Program-made: the position numbers and the translations under genes | Assembly (NCBI RefSeq): GCF_014203665.1 | Contig: NZ_JACHJN010000002.1 | Coordinates: forward strand, 496,001-560,000 | Source: Saccharothrix tamanrassetensis | GTDB taxonomy: Bacteria > Actinomycetota > Actinomycetes > Mycobacteriales > Pseudonocardiaceae | Direction of reading: 5' to 3' | DNA length: 64,000 nt | In this document: one piece after another, positions 27,693 to 38,310 of the stretch | Numbering within the stretch: position 1 is the stretch's first letter | Layout: every line of letters starts with the position of its first letter | Notes under the pieces: model-generated | The model's input: only the letters and a program-made list of their open reading frames with translations | Database searches by the model: none | Told to the model about the DNA's origin: nothing

Positions 27693-28607
27693 GTGGCCGA
27701 TCAGCACAAGAAGGGCGATGGAGAACTCGTGCGCGGACGAGATGAGAGAACGCCGCTCACTTCGGATGACCCCCTGGTGGAGCCCGGCGACGACCTCGCG
27801 GGCATCCGGGCTGATGACGCGTTGCTGGACGCGCTCGGTGGGCGTGGCCAGACCGACGCGCTGGTCGAAGATGAGCTGAACGCGCTGCTGCTCGCCTGGC
27901 GGCGGGAGGTCGACAGCCGTCCCATGGGCGAGCTGGTCGACACCGACACCGCCGTGGCGACGATCGCCGCGGCCCGCCCCCAGCAGCGGGGCAGGCACCG
28001 CTTCCTGATCCCCCTGGCGAGCGCCGCCGCCGTGCTGGCGATCGCGTTCACCGGGGTGAGCCTGGTGGCCCGCGACGCTCAGCCGGGTGACGCGCTGTGG
28101 GGCCTGACCCGGGTCCTCTACTCGGACCACGCCCGGTCGGTGGAAGCCGCCGTGAAGGTCAGCACCGACCTGGAGACCGCACGCCTCGCGCTGAGCGCGG
28201 GTCGGTACGGCGAAGCCCGCGACCTGTTGGACAAGGCCCGCGAGGTGCTGCCGTCCGTCTCGGCGGACGACGGCAAGGACGACCTGACGCAGAAGCACGA
28301 CTCGCTGGTGCGCGAGCTGACCAGCACCACCCCGTCGACGCCGAACACGCCGACCACCCACACGCTGTCCTCCACGCCGCTGGTGCCGACGGAGCCGACG
28401 ACGGTGCCGTCGCGGACCACGGTGCCGTCGCGGACCACGGATCCGACGACGACCACGGTGCCGACCACGTTGCCGCCGACCACCTTGCCTCCGACCACGG
28501 ACGGGACTGCGGTGCCGCCGCCGCCGAGTGGTGAGCCTCCCGCCGGCGAGACCCGCAGCGACCCCGGCACGAACAACGGCACCAACGCGGAGCCCACCGG
28601 TAACTAG
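27693..28607 (+). CDS. rsdA: Anti-sigma-D factor RsdA
   Basis: A 304-residue single-pass membrane anti-sigma factor. The short cytoplasmic sigma-binding domain has the family motif GIRADDALLDALGG (residues 37-50) and RREVDSRP. One transmembrane helix lies near residues 108-128 (FLIPLASAAAVLAIAFTGVSLVA). The extracytoplasmic part has a helical segment (SVEAAVKVSTDLETARLALSA) and a long Thr/Pro/Ser-rich tail (about 210-304). In M. tuberculosis ClpXP destroys RsdA after proteolysis to release SigD. The GTG follows the sigD TGA without a gap. Confidence 0.9.
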   Translation: MADQHKKGDGELVRGRDERTPLTSDDPLVEPGDDLAGIRADDALLDALGGRGQTDALVEDELNALLLAWRREVDSRPMGELVDTDTAVATIAAARPQQRGRHRFLIPLASAAAVLAIAFTGVSLVARDAQPGDALWGLTRVLYSDHARSVEAAVKVSTDLETARLALSAGRYGEARDLLDKAREVLPSVSADDGKDDLTQKHDSLVRELTSTTPSTPNTPTTHTLSSTPLVPTEPTTVPSRTTVPSRTTDPTTTTVPTTLPPTTLPPTTDGTAVPPPPSGEPPAGETRSDPGTNNGTNAEPTGN

Positions 28608-28638
28608 GCCACCGGTAACTAGACCGCCGGCAAGCAGA
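28594..28638. repeat. 15-bp tandem repeat over the rsdA stop codon
   Basis: Three units: CCACCGGTAACTAGG, CCACCGGTAACTAGA and CCGCCGGCAAGCAGA. The first contains the rsdA stop TAG, and the second repeats it. Confidence 0.8.
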
Positions 28639-28646
28639 CTCGGACG

Positions 28647-28679
28647 ACTGCCCGTTCCTCACCACGAGGGGCGGGCAGT
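28647..28679 (+). terminator. sigD-rsdA terminator
   Basis: ACTGCCCG (28647-28654) pairs with CGGGCAGT (28672-28679), with an inner CCTC/GAGG stem. It lies 40 nt after the rsdA stop. Confidence 0.75.
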
Positions 28680-28703
28680 TCGCTGTCTACGCCGGATCCC
28701 CTG

Positions 28704-28793
28704 ACACCGAGATCGTCGACCCTCAGATCGTCGGCAGCTGATCGTTCAACGATCCTCACCACACGACTGAAGTCGTCGGCGAGTGATTCGTCA
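28704..28793. repeat. 15-bp-period degenerate repeat, six units
   Basis: Units such as ACACCGAGATCGTCG, ACCCTCAGATCGTCG, GCAGCTGATCGTTCA and CGACTGAAGTCGTCG run in 15-bp register between the rsdA terminator and the end of the convergent gene. The core GATCGTC recurs in other tracts of the window. Confidence 0.65.
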
Positions 28794-28819
28794 CAACCCG
28801 GCCGGTCGGGGCCGCCGGA

Positions 28820-30848
<2,029 letters not shown>

Positions 30849-30893
30849 GCTAGGGTCCTCTGGTTCCGCTAGCTCCACGAGAGGACGACAAAG

Positions 30894-32027
30894 GTGCGCG
30901 ATCTGGTCGAGATCGGCATGGGCCGGACCGCGAGGCGGGCCTACGAGCTGGACGACGTCGAGATCATCCCGTCCCGCAGGACCCGTTCGTCCAAGGACGT
31001 CTCGACGGCGTGGCAGATCGACGCCTACCGGTTCGAGATCCCGCTGATCACCCACCCGACGGACGCCATCGTGTCGCCGGGCACGGCGGTGGCGGTGGGC
31101 GAGCTGGGCGGCCTGGGCGTGATCAACGCCGAGGGCCTGTGGGCGCGTCACGGCGACGTGGACGAGGCGCTGTTCCGGCTGGTGCAGTCGGTGGAGGACA
31201 CCGACGACCCGGCCGCGCCGGTGAAGGTGCTGCAGGAGCTGCACTCCGCCCCGGTGCGCCTGGACCTGATCGCCGAGGCGATCAAGCAGGTGCGCGAGTC
31301 GGGTGTCACGGTGGCGGTGCGGGTGAGCCCGCAGCGGGCCGCCGAGCTGACGCCGGACCTGCTGGCGGCGGGCGTGGAGATCCTGGTCGTGCAGGGCACG
31401 ATCATCTCCGCCGAGCACGTGTCGCGCGACGGTGAGCCGCTGAACCTGAAGTCGTTCATCGCGGACCTGGACATCCCGGTCATCGCGGGCGGCGTCGGCG
31501 ACTACCGGACGGCCATGCACCTGATGCGCACCGGCGCGGCGGGCGTGATCGTCGGCTACGGCTACACGCCGGGCGTGACCACGACGGACGCGGTGCTGGG
31601 CATCGGCGTGCCGATGGCGACGGCGATCGCGGACGCGGCGGCGGCCCGCCGGGACTACCTGGACGAGACCGGTGGCCGGTACGTGCACGTGATCGCCGAC
31701 GGTGGCGTGCTGACCAGCGGTGACGTCGCCAAGTCGATCGCCTGCGGCGCGGACGCGGTGATGCTGGGCGAGCCGCTCGCGGCGGCGGCCGAGGCACCGG
31801 GGCAGGGCCTGTACTGGACGGCCGCGTCGGCGCACCCGTCGGTGCCCCGCAGCCACGTGTCGACCGGCGTGGATCAGGTGGTGGACCTGCGCAGCCTGCT
31901 GTTCGGGCCGTCGGTGGACCCGCGCGGGGTGACGAACCTGTTCGGTTCGCTGCGCCGGGCGATGGCCAAGACCGGGTACTCGGACATCAAGGAGTTCCAG
32001 AAGGTCGGCCTGACCGTTCGCGGCTGA
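30894..32027 (+). CDS. guaB3: GuaB3-family IMP dehydrogenase-related protein
   Basis: A 377-residue TIM-barrel protein of the GuaB3 family, lacking CBS domains. Signatures: MGRTARRAYELDDVEIIPSRRTRSSKDVSTAW at the N-terminus, GELGGLGVINAEGLWARH, and VIADGGVLTSGDVAKSIACGADAVMLGEPLA. In actinobacteria GuaB3 is always next to guaB; its activity as an IMPDH or GMP reductase-type enzyme is debated. GTG start with GAGAGGAC upstream. Transcription probably ends at the hairpin at 32131. Confidence 0.94.
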   Translation: MRDLVEIGMGRTARRAYELDDVEIIPSRRTRSSKDVSTAWQIDAYRFEIPLITHPTDAIVSPGTAVAVGELGGLGVINAEGLWARHGDVDEALFRLVQSVEDTDDPAAPVKVLQELHSAPVRLDLIAEAIKQVRESGVTVAVRVSPQRAAELTPDLLAAGVEILVVQGTIISAEHVSRDGEPLNLKSFIADLDIPVIAGGVGDYRTAMHLMRTGAAGVIVGYGYTPGVTTTDAVLGIGVPMATAIADAAAARRDYLDETGGRYVHVIADGGVLTSGDVAKSIACGADAVMLGEPLAAAAEAPGQGLYWTAASAHPSVPRSHVSTGVDQVVDLRSLLFGPSVDPRGVTNLFGSLRRAMAKTGYSDIKEFQKVGLTVRG

Positions 32028-32034
32028 TCATCGG

Positions 32035-32124
32035 CACACCGAGCTTCAGTGCACCGACCGTCTGCCCGCCGAGCTTCAGCGCGTCGACCGTCTGCGTGCA
32101 GACCATCAGGCCACTGATCGTTTG
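32035..32124. repeat. 15-bp-period repeat, six units in exact register
   Basis: The units CACACCGAGCTTCAG, TGCACCGACCGTCTG, CCCGCCGAGCTTCAG, CGCGTCGACCGTCTG, CGTGCAGACCATCAG and GCCACTGATCGTTTG show a strict 15-bp period with a 30-bp super-period (GAGCTTCAG alternating with GACCGTCTG). The tract lies just after guaB3 and before its terminator. Confidence 0.85.
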
Positions 32125-32130
32125 TGTCGA

Positions 32131-32156
32131 GAAGCCCTCACCCCGGTGAGGGCTTC
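32131..32156 (+). terminator. guaB3 terminator
   Basis: GAAGCCCTCACC pairs with GGTGAGGGCTTC, followed by TTGCTGC. The loop would be widened by melting the top base pairs. Confidence 0.85.
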
Positions 32157-32225
32157 TTGCTGCGCCCAGCGGTCTGCACCGATTGGGACTAGCTGTTACT
32201 CGAAGTTACGCCTAATCTCCCAACC

Positions 32226-33944
32226 ATGGGTGAACTCGCCGGTAACAAGACCGAGTACGACGTCGTCGTCGTGGGTTCAGGCTTCGGTGGCAGCGTCGCG
32301 GCCCTCCGCCTCACCGAGAAGGGCTACCGCGTCGCGGTGATCGAGGCGGGCCGGAGGTTCGCCGACGACGAGTTCGCCAAGACTTCGTGGGACCTGCGGC
32401 GCTACCTGTGGGCGCCGGCGCTGGGCTGCTACGGCATCCAGCGCATCCACGCCCTGCGCAACGTGATGATCCTGGCCGGCTCCGGCGTGGGCGGCGGGTC
32501 GCTGGTGTACGCGAACACGCTCTACCGGCCGCTCAAGCCGTTCTACCACGACCGCCAGTGGGCGCACATCACCGACTGGGAGAGCGAGCTCGCCCCGTTC
32601 TACGACCAGGCGAGCCGGATGCTGGGCGTGGTGGAGAACCCGACGACCACGCCGTCCGACGTGGTCATGCAGCGGGTCGCCGAGGACATGGGCGTGGCCG
32701 ACAGCTACCACGCGACGCCGGTCGGCGTGTTCTTCGGCGAGGCCGGCGAGGTCGCCGACGACCCGTACTTCGGTGGCGCGGGACCGCGGCGCACCGGGTG
32801 CGTGGAGTGCGGCGAGTGCATGACCGGCTGCCGGGTGGGCGCGAAGAACACCCTGGTCAAGAACTACCTGTACCTGGCCGAGCGCAACGGCGCGGAGGTG
32901 CTGCCGCTCACCACCGTCACGGACCTGCGCCAGGCCCCGGACGGCACGTGGTCCGTCGGCACCCGCCGCACGGGCGGCAAGTTGCGCAAGGGGCGTCGCA
33001 CCATCACCGCCGGCCAGGTCGTGCTGGCGGCGGGCACGTGGGGTACCCAGCAGCTGCTGCACCGGATGAAGGCCGAGGGCAAGCTGCCCCGCCTGTCGGC
33101 CAGGCTGGGCGAGCTGACCCGGACCAACTCCGAGGCGATCATCGGCGCCGGCCGGTTGACCGTGGACGAGAACCGGAACTTCAGCCAGGGGGTGGCCATC
33201 ACGTCGTCCATCCACCCGGACGAGCAGACCCACATCGAGCCGGTCCGCTACGGCAAGGGCAGCAACGTCATGGGCCTGCTCCAGACGCTGGCCACGGACG
33301 GCGCGAAGAGCACGCCGCGCCTGCTCCAGTTCTTCGGCCAGGTCCTGCGGCACCCGGTGCGGTTCGCCCGGATCATCTCCGTGCACCGCTGGAGCGAGCG
33401 GTCCGTGATCCTGCTGGTGATGCAGAGCCTGGACAACTCGATCACCACGTACAGCAAGAAGGGCCTGCTGCGCCGCAAGCTGTCGTCCAAGCAGGGGCAC
33501 GGCGAGCCGAACCCGGCGTTCATCCCGGCGGGCCACCGGGCGAACCTGCTGGCGGCGAAGCACATCGGCGGCGTGGCGGGCGGAACCTGGGGGGAGCTGT
33601 TCAACATCCCCCTCACCGCCCACTTCATCGGCGGCTGCCCGATCGGCGCGGACGCCGGGACCGGCGTGATCGACCCGTACCACCGGGTCCACGGCTACCC
33701 CGGCCTGTCGGTGGTGGACGGGGCGGCGATCTCGGCGAACCTCGGCGTGAACCCGTCGCTGACCATCACCGCGCAGGCGGAGCGCGCGTTCTCGCTGTGG
33801 CCCAACAAGGGCGAGGCGGACCAGCGCCCGGCGCAGGGCGAGGGGTACCGGCGGGTGGCGGCGGTGAACCCGGTGAAGCCGGCCGTGCCGCCGTCCGCGC
33901 CCGGTGCGTTGCGGCTGCCGATCGTGGCGGTGAAGACCTCCTAG
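32226..33944 (+). CDS. choD: GMC-family oxidoreductase, ChoD-type cholesterol oxidase homologue
   Basis: A 572-residue flavoprotein. The FAD-binding motif VVVVGSGFGGSVAALRL is at residues 14-30, with AGSGVGGGSLVYAN around residue 90 and the GMC C-terminal signature GYPGLSVVDGAAISANLGVNPSLTITAQAERA. A four-Cys cluster (CVECGECMTGCRVGAKNT, near residue 198) looks ferredoxin-like and is not in classical secreted cholesterol oxidases. It corresponds to mycobacterial ChoD beside guaB3; the true substrate in that family is uncertain. No signal peptide. ATG with no strong Shine-Dalgarno. Confidence 0.88.
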   Translation: MGELAGNKTEYDVVVVGSGFGGSVAALRLTEKGYRVAVIEAGRRFADDEFAKTSWDLRRYLWAPALGCYGIQRIHALRNVMILAGSGVGGGSLVYANTLYRPLKPFYHDRQWAHITDWESELAPFYDQASRMLGVVENPTTTPSDVVMQRVAEDMGVADSYHATPVGVFFGEAGEVADDPYFGGAGPRRTGCVECGECMTGCRVGAKNTLVKNYLYLAERNGAEVLPLTTVTDLRQAPDGTWSVGTRRTGGKLRKGRRTITAGQVVLAAGTWGTQQLLHRMKAEGKLPRLSARLGELTRTNSEAIIGAGRLTVDENRNFSQGVAITSSIHPDEQTHIEPVRYGKGSNVMGLLQTLATDGAKSTPRLLQFFGQVLRHPVRFARIISVHRWSERSVILLVMQSLDNSITTYSKKGLLRRKLSSKQGHGEPNPAFIPAGHRANLLAAKHIGGVAGGTWGELFNIPLTAHFIGGCPIGADAGTGVIDPYHRVHGYPGLSVVDGAAISANLGVNPSLTITAQAERAFSLWPNKGEADQRPAQGEGYRRVAAVNPVKPAVPPSAPGALRLPIVAVKTS

Positions 33945-34023
33945 CCGCCGGTCGCGGTCGCCCGGTGTGGAGGTGAAAAGCCGGTAGCGGCACGGCCGCC
34001 GCGCTCGCCCTATGGTGAGAGGT

Positions 34024-34983
34024 GTGGCAGCGAAGCCGTTTGCGTCCAGCGCCGATCTCGCACCCAAGGACGAGGAGCTCGTCGAACTCGCGGAGGGGGT
34101 CTACGCCCTCACCGCCGGAGGTGACCCGAACGTCGGCGCCGTCGAGGCCGAGGACTTCGTGGTCTGCGTCGAGGCGAGAGCGACCCCGGTGGCCGCGCGG
34201 CGATGGCTGGGGATGCTCCGGGAGCGCACCGACAAACCCGTGCGCTACCTGGTGTTGAGCCACTACCACGCGGTGCGGACCTTGGGCGCGAGCGAGTTCG
34301 GGGCGGAAGAGGTCATCGCGCACGAGCTGACCAAGACCCTGATCGCGGAACGCGGTCGGCAGGACTGGGCCAGCGAGTACGGCCGGATGCCGCGCCTGTT
34401 CGAAGAACCCGGCTCGATCCCCGGCCTGACCTGGCCGACGCTGACGTTCTCCGACCGGCTCACCATCCCGCTCGGCGGCGACCGGGGTGACCTCGAACTG
34501 CGCTACTGCGGACGCGGGCACACCGCCGGTGACATCGTGGCGTGGTTGCCGCACCAGCGGATCCTGTTCGCCGGGGACCTGGTGGAGTCGCAGGCCGCGC
34601 TGTACACCGGCGACGCCTTCCACAACGAGTGGGCGACGTCCACTTTGGACAACGTGCGGGCGCTGGGCGCGGAGAAGCTGGTCGGCGGACGCGGCGCGGT
34701 GGCCCGAGACCGGGGCGAGGTGGACGCCGCCATCGCGCAGTCCCGGCACTTCCTGGACGAGCTGCGGCGCACGGTCGGCTCCGTGCACCTCAGCGGCGGC
34801 ACCGTGAAGCAGGCCTTCCGGGCCGCGCACGAGGCGCTCGCCCCGCGCTACGGCCGGTGGCCGATCTTCGAGCACTGCCTGCCGTTCGACGTGCAGCGGT
34901 ACTGGGACGAGTGCGAAGGCACGGACTGGCCGCGGATCTGGACCGCCGAACGGGATCGCGAGGTGTGGGCGGCGTTGCAGTGA
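34024..34983 (+). CDS. Metallo-beta-lactamase-fold hydrolase with atypical metal motif
   Basis: A 319-residue MBL-fold protein of the SoxH/quinoprotein-relay type. The usual HxHxDH is replaced by SHYHAVRTLG, so the Asp and third His are missing. GRGHTAGDIVAW, LFAGDLVES and GGRGAVARD follow at the positions of motifs 3-5, the last lacking the usual His. It may bind one metal or use another chemistry. A TATGGT -10 box at 34011-34016 supports leaderless start at the GTG 34024; ATG 34012 lies inside that box. The stop overlaps the FAD monooxygenase gene as GTGA, so both act together in some aromatic or ring-cleavage step (inference). Confidence 0.82.
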   Translation: MAAKPFASSADLAPKDEELVELAEGVYALTAGGDPNVGAVEAEDFVVCVEARATPVAARRWLGMLRERTDKPVRYLVLSHYHAVRTLGASEFGAEEVIAHELTKTLIAERGRQDWASEYGRMPRLFEEPGSIPGLTWPTLTFSDRLTIPLGGDRGDLELRYCGRGHTAGDIVAWLPHQRILFAGDLVESQAALYTGDAFHNEWATSTLDNVRALGAEKLVGGRGAVARDRGEVDAAIAQSRHFLDELRRTVGSVHLSGGTVKQAFRAAHEALAPRYGRWPIFEHCLPFDVQRYWDECEGTDWPRIWTAERDREVWAALQ

Positions 34984-36296
34984 CCCGGGTGCTGGTGGTC
35001 GGCGCGGGTCCGGTCGGCCTGACGGCCGCGCTGCTGCTGGCCCGCGCGGGTGTGCCGAGCGTGGTCCTGGAGGCGGCCCGGGAACGCGCCGCCGTGGGCA
35101 GCCGGGCGATCTGCGTGCAGCACGACGTGCTCAACATCCTGGAACGCGTCGGCGCGGGTCAGGCCGTCGCGGACGCGGGCGTCACCTGGTATCGAGGTCG
35201 CACGTTCTTCCGCGACCGCGAGGTCATGACGGTGGAACTGCCGAAGCGGCAAGGCTTCCCGCCGTTCGTCAACACCCCGCAGACCGACGTCGAACGCATC
35301 CTGGAGGCACGCGTCCGCGCGGAGCCGTTGATCGATCTTCGTTACGGGCAGCGGGTTGTCGGCGTCCACCAGGGCGAGAGCGTCCGCGTGACGACGGAAT
35401 GCCCGACGTCGTCCCGGACGCAGGTGCTGGAGGGCACGCACTGCCTGGCCGCCGACGGCGTCAAGTCCACGATCCGCGAGCTGCTCGGCATCGGGTTCGA
35501 GGGCCACTCGTTCGACGACCTGTTCGTCATCGCCGACATCAAGGTCGACCTGGGGCACCGGGTGCCGGAGCGCCTCTTCTACTTCGACCCGGCCTGGAAC
35601 CCCGGCCGCCAGGTGCTCCTGCACCCGCAGCCCGATGGCGTCCACCGGGTCGACTGGCAGGTGCCGGAGGGCTTCCGGCTGTCGGACGAGTACATCCGGG
35701 AGATCACCGGCGACCGGCCGTACGAGGTGCTGTGGCAGTCCACGTACCGGTTCCACCAGCGCCGCGCCACGAAGTTCCGTGTCGGCAGGGTGCTGCTCGT
35801 CGGCGACTCGGCGCACGTCATGAGCCCGTTCGGCGCGCGGGGCCTGAACTCCGGCATCTGCGACGCGGACAACGCGGCCTGGAAGGTCGTGCTGGACCGC
35901 CGGGGTGAGGCCGGACCCGCGCTCCTGCCGTCGTACGAACAGGAACGCGGTGCGGCGGCCGACGAGAACCTGCGGGTCACCGGCGCCACCATGAGGTTCC
36001 TCGTGCCGCGCACGGAAGCTGATCGCGCGCACCGCCGGGAAGTCCTGGAACGCGGGGACACGGCGAAGATCGACTCCGGGCGACTGTTCGAGCCGTTCGC
36101 CTACCGCGACTCGCCGCTGACGAGCCCCGGGTGCTCCGGTGAACTCGTCGAGGACAGCAAGAGGTCCGGCCCCGGCTTCACGGTGGAGGACGGCGTCCTG
36201 ATCCGCCCGGACGGCCACCTCGCCGCTGTCGGGACCGACCTGGACGCTGCCCTGCGGAGAGCCAAGGGTTTCACCGACGACGTGGTGTCACGCTGA
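34980..36296 (+). CDS. FAD-dependent aromatic-ring monooxygenase
   Basis: A 438-residue class A flavoprotein hydroxylase (PheA/TfdB-like). The N-terminal dinucleotide motif is VLVVGAGPVGLTAALLLARAG, then CLAADGVKSTIRELLG (the DG motif) and LLVGDSAHVMSPFGARGLNSGICDADN (GD motif). It lacks the C-terminal thioredoxin-like domain found in longer relatives. The GTG start overlaps the preceding MBL gene. The 3' end overlaps the convergent P450 gene by 26 nt. Confidence 0.87.
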   Translation: MTRVLVVGAGPVGLTAALLLARAGVPSVVLEAARERAAVGSRAICVQHDVLNILERVGAGQAVADAGVTWYRGRTFFRDREVMTVELPKRQGFPPFVNTPQTDVERILEARVRAEPLIDLRYGQRVVGVHQGESVRVTTECPTSSRTQVLEGTHCLAADGVKSTIRELLGIGFEGHSFDDLFVIADIKVDLGHRVPERLFYFDPAWNPGRQVLLHPQPDGVHRVDWQVPEGFRLSDEYIREITGDRPYEVLWQSTYRFHQRRATKFRVGRVLLVGDSAHVMSPFGARGLNSGICDADNAAWKVVLDRRGEAGPALLPSYEQERGAAADENLRVTGATMRFLVPRTEADRAHRREVLERGDTAKIDSGRLFEPFAYRDSPLTSPGCSGELVEDSKRSGPGFTVEDGVLIRPDGHLAAVGTDLDAALRRAKGFTDDVVSR

Positions 36297-37623
36297 ACCC
36301 GGCCGGTTTGAGCGTCAGCATCTCCTTGACCCGCAACCGGTAGCCCGGATCGGCGGCCAGGTCGTACCGCCGCAGCACGGTGCCCAGCGCCAGGGTCGCC
36401 TCGTGCACGGCGAACTGCCGCCCGATGCACGCCCGTTCCCCGGTCCCGAACGGCTTGTAGACGTGCGCGGGCCGGGCCTTGACCTGCTCGGGTGCGAACC
36501 GGTCCGGGTCGAACCGCTCCGGCTCCGGCCACACCGAGGGATCCCGGTGCACCAGGGGGAGCATCACCAACGCCCACTGCCCGGCCCGCATCCGGTACCG
36601 CTTGCCCAGCACGGTGTCGACCCGCGCCTCGCGTGCGTAACCGGGTGCGGTCGGCCACAGCCGCAGCGACTCGTCCAGCACCCGCCGCACGTACCGCAGC
36701 TTGGTCACCTGCTCGAAGCTCGGCTCCGAGGCGGAACCCCAGACCCGGTCGACCTCCTCCCGCGCCCGCGCGAACACGGAAGGGTTGCGGGACAGGTAGT
36801 ACAGCGCGAACGACAACGCGCCCGAGGTCGTCTCGTGCCCGGCGATCAGGAACGTGATGACCTGGTTGCGGATGTTCACCTCGTCCAGTGCGCCCGAGGA
36901 GAGCATGAGCCCCAACAGGTCCGTGCCCTCCGAGCCGCGCCGGGACCGGATCACCTCGTCCACGACCTGCGCCAGGTAGGCGACATCGGCCCGGTTGCGT
37001 TCCTCCGCGGCACGCCCGAAGAGCTTGCGCGCCCACGGGAACTGGAAGCTCTTGCGCTGCGCGTAACGCAGTGAGCCGATCATCGCCGAGACGAACGGAT
37101 GCGCCTGCTCGCGTCGGAACGACTCGAACGAGTACCCGAACCCGACCCGCCCGATCGTCTCCAGGGTCAGCTTCGTCATGTCCGCCGACACGTCGACTTC
37201 CCCGCCCCGGTCCCACTTCCCGACCAGTTCCGCGGTCACGTCCACCATCGCCGGGTGGTAGGCCCGCATCGCGCCCTGCGTGAAGGCGGGCAGCAGCACG
37301 TCGTGCGCGGCCTTCCAGTTCGGTTCCTCGTTGTACGCGGTGAACAGCCCGTCCCCGCCGATGCCGCGCAACTCCTCCACGCCCAGCGCGAGGTGCTTGG
37401 CGAACCGCGACTCGTCGGCCAGCTCGGCGGTCAGCGCGGCCCCGGCGACGAACACCACCTCCCGGTTCAGGAACCGCCGGGTGAAGATCGGGCCGAGACC
37501 GCTGCCCTGCTTCATGGTGTCCTGCACGGGCGTGCGGAGGCTGGTCCCCACGACGTCGCCGACGAACGGCACCCGCCACGGTGGGTGGGGGATCGCCGCC
37601 GTGTCCGTCACCGGGGCGGCCAT
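36271..37623 (-). CDS. Cytochrome P450, CYP102-like heme domain
   Basis: A 450-residue P450. The I-helix is FLIAGHETTSGALSFALYYLSRNP, the ExxR is ESLR and the heme-Cys loop is FGTGERACIGRQFAVHEATLAL. The AGHETTSG and Cys loop resemble the heme domain of CYP102 fatty-acid hydroxylases, but no reductase domain or ferredoxin gene is attached. The ATG overlaps the TGA of the short SDR gene by one base, so translation is coupled. Fatty acid or steroid-like substrates are plausible given choD nearby. Confidence 0.9.
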   Translation of the reverse strand: MAAPVTDTAAIPHPPWRVPFVGDVVGTSLRTPVQDTMKQGSGLGPIFTRRFLNREVVFVAGAALTAELADESRFAKHLALGVEELRGIGGDGLFTAYNEEPNWKAAHDVLLPAFTQGAMRAYHPAMVDVTAELVGKWDRGGEVDVSADMTKLTLETIGRVGFGYSFESFRREQAHPFVSAMIGSLRYAQRKSFQFPWARKLFGRAAEERNRADVAYLAQVVDEVIRSRRGSEGTDLLGLMLSSGALDEVNIRNQVITFLIAGHETTSGALSFALYYLSRNPSVFARAREEVDRVWGSASEPSFEQVTKLRYVRRVLDESLRLWPTAPGYAREARVDTVLGKRYRMRAGQWALVMLPLVHRDPSVWPEPERFDPDRFAPEQVKARPAHVYKPFGTGERACIGRQFAVHEATLALGTVLRRYDLAADPGYRLRVKEMLTLKPAGFSVTPRRR

Positions 37624-38072
37624 CACTTGGTGGCGTTGTAGAGCGAGGCGTAGGCGGACGACACCTTGCCCGCCGGCGACCCGATGAGGACCACGTGGCC
37701 GCGGCGCTGCCGCACCATCGCGGGCAGCAGGGCGTGGGTCAGCGCGATCGGGGCTTCCAGGTTGACCGCGAGCGCCCGGTGGACCTGCTCGGGCGTGAAG
37801 TCGAGCAGGTTGCCGTTGGCGGGCAGGGCGGCGTTGGCGATCAGCACGTCGACCGCGCCGGCCTCGGCCACCAGCCGCGGCACGCCCTCCGGGTCGGCCA
37901 GGTCGGCGACGATCGCGCGGGCGTTCGTCTCCGCGGCCAGCGCCTCCAGCCCGGGCACCTTGCGGCCGGTGAGCACCAGCTTCGCGCCGCGCCGGGCCAA
38001 CGCGCGGGCGATGGCGTGCCCGCGGCCGCCGGTCGCACCGGTCAGCAGCACGGTCGTTCCTCTGACCTGCAC
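37623..38072 (-). CDS. Truncated short-chain dehydrogenase/reductase
   Basis: A 149-residue protein with the SDR Rossmann start VLLTGATGGRGHAIARALARRG, the IANAALPANGN (NAG-like) motif, the catalytic Ser (LIGSPAGKV) and the YNATK catalytic motif. The reading frame stops immediately after that Lys, whereas complete SDRs continue for about 100 residues. The next gene, the P450, begins in the overlapping TGATG. It is either a decayed SDR or an unusual minimal protein; a deletion fusing this locus to the P450 is likely. Confidence 0.75.
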   Translation of the reverse strand: MQVRGTTVLLTGATGGRGHAIARALARRGAKLVLTGRKVPGLEALAAETNARAIVADLADPEGVPRLVAEAGAVDVLIANAALPANGNLLDFTPEQVHRALAVNLEAPIALTHALLPAMVRQRRGHVVLIGSPAGKVSSAYASLYNATK

Positions 38073-38132
38073 GGATCCTCCCGATTCGCAGCGCGACCAC
38101 CGTGTCCACCCGGCGGTTCCGCCCCTGGAGCG

Positions 38133-38158
38133 CTACGGTTCGTTCGAACGAACAGTAG
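38133..38158. promoter_or_regulatory. TetR-type palindromic operator
   Basis: GTTCGTTCGAACGAAC (38138-38153) is a perfect 16-bp palindrome, extended by CTAC/GTAG arms to 26 bp with one mismatch. It sits between the minus-strand SDR-P450 pair and the plus-strand TetR gene, so it probably represses both. Confidence 0.8.
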
Positions 38159-38175
38159 CGCGGCGCAGGGGTGGC

Positions 38176-38310
38176 ATGTCGAGTCCGACCCCGGTCGAGC
38201 CGAGAGACGACCTCGCGCCACCGGGGCCGGCGGACAGCGAGCCGCTGCCGACCACGCCGGCCGCACAGCCGGGACCGGTGCTCGGGTGGCAAGTGAGGAT
38301 GGCGGTATGA
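38176..38310 (+). CDS. Possible 44-residue upstream ORF coupled to tetR
   Basis: The ATG at 38176 opens a Pro-rich frame (MSSPTPVEPRDDLAPPGP...) with AGGGG upstream, and its TGA overlaps the TetR ATG as ATGA. It could be a translated leader that couples TetR synthesis, or chance. No family is recognised. Confidence 0.35.
   Translation: MSSPTPVEPRDDLAPPGPADSEPLPTTPAAQPGPVLGWQVRMAV

Noticed and set aside
26886-27745. Continuation of the bldM frame into a 485-residue protein
   Set aside because: It crosses two terminator-like hairpins and runs over sigD in another frame; its sequence past RDRAQA has no family resemblance.
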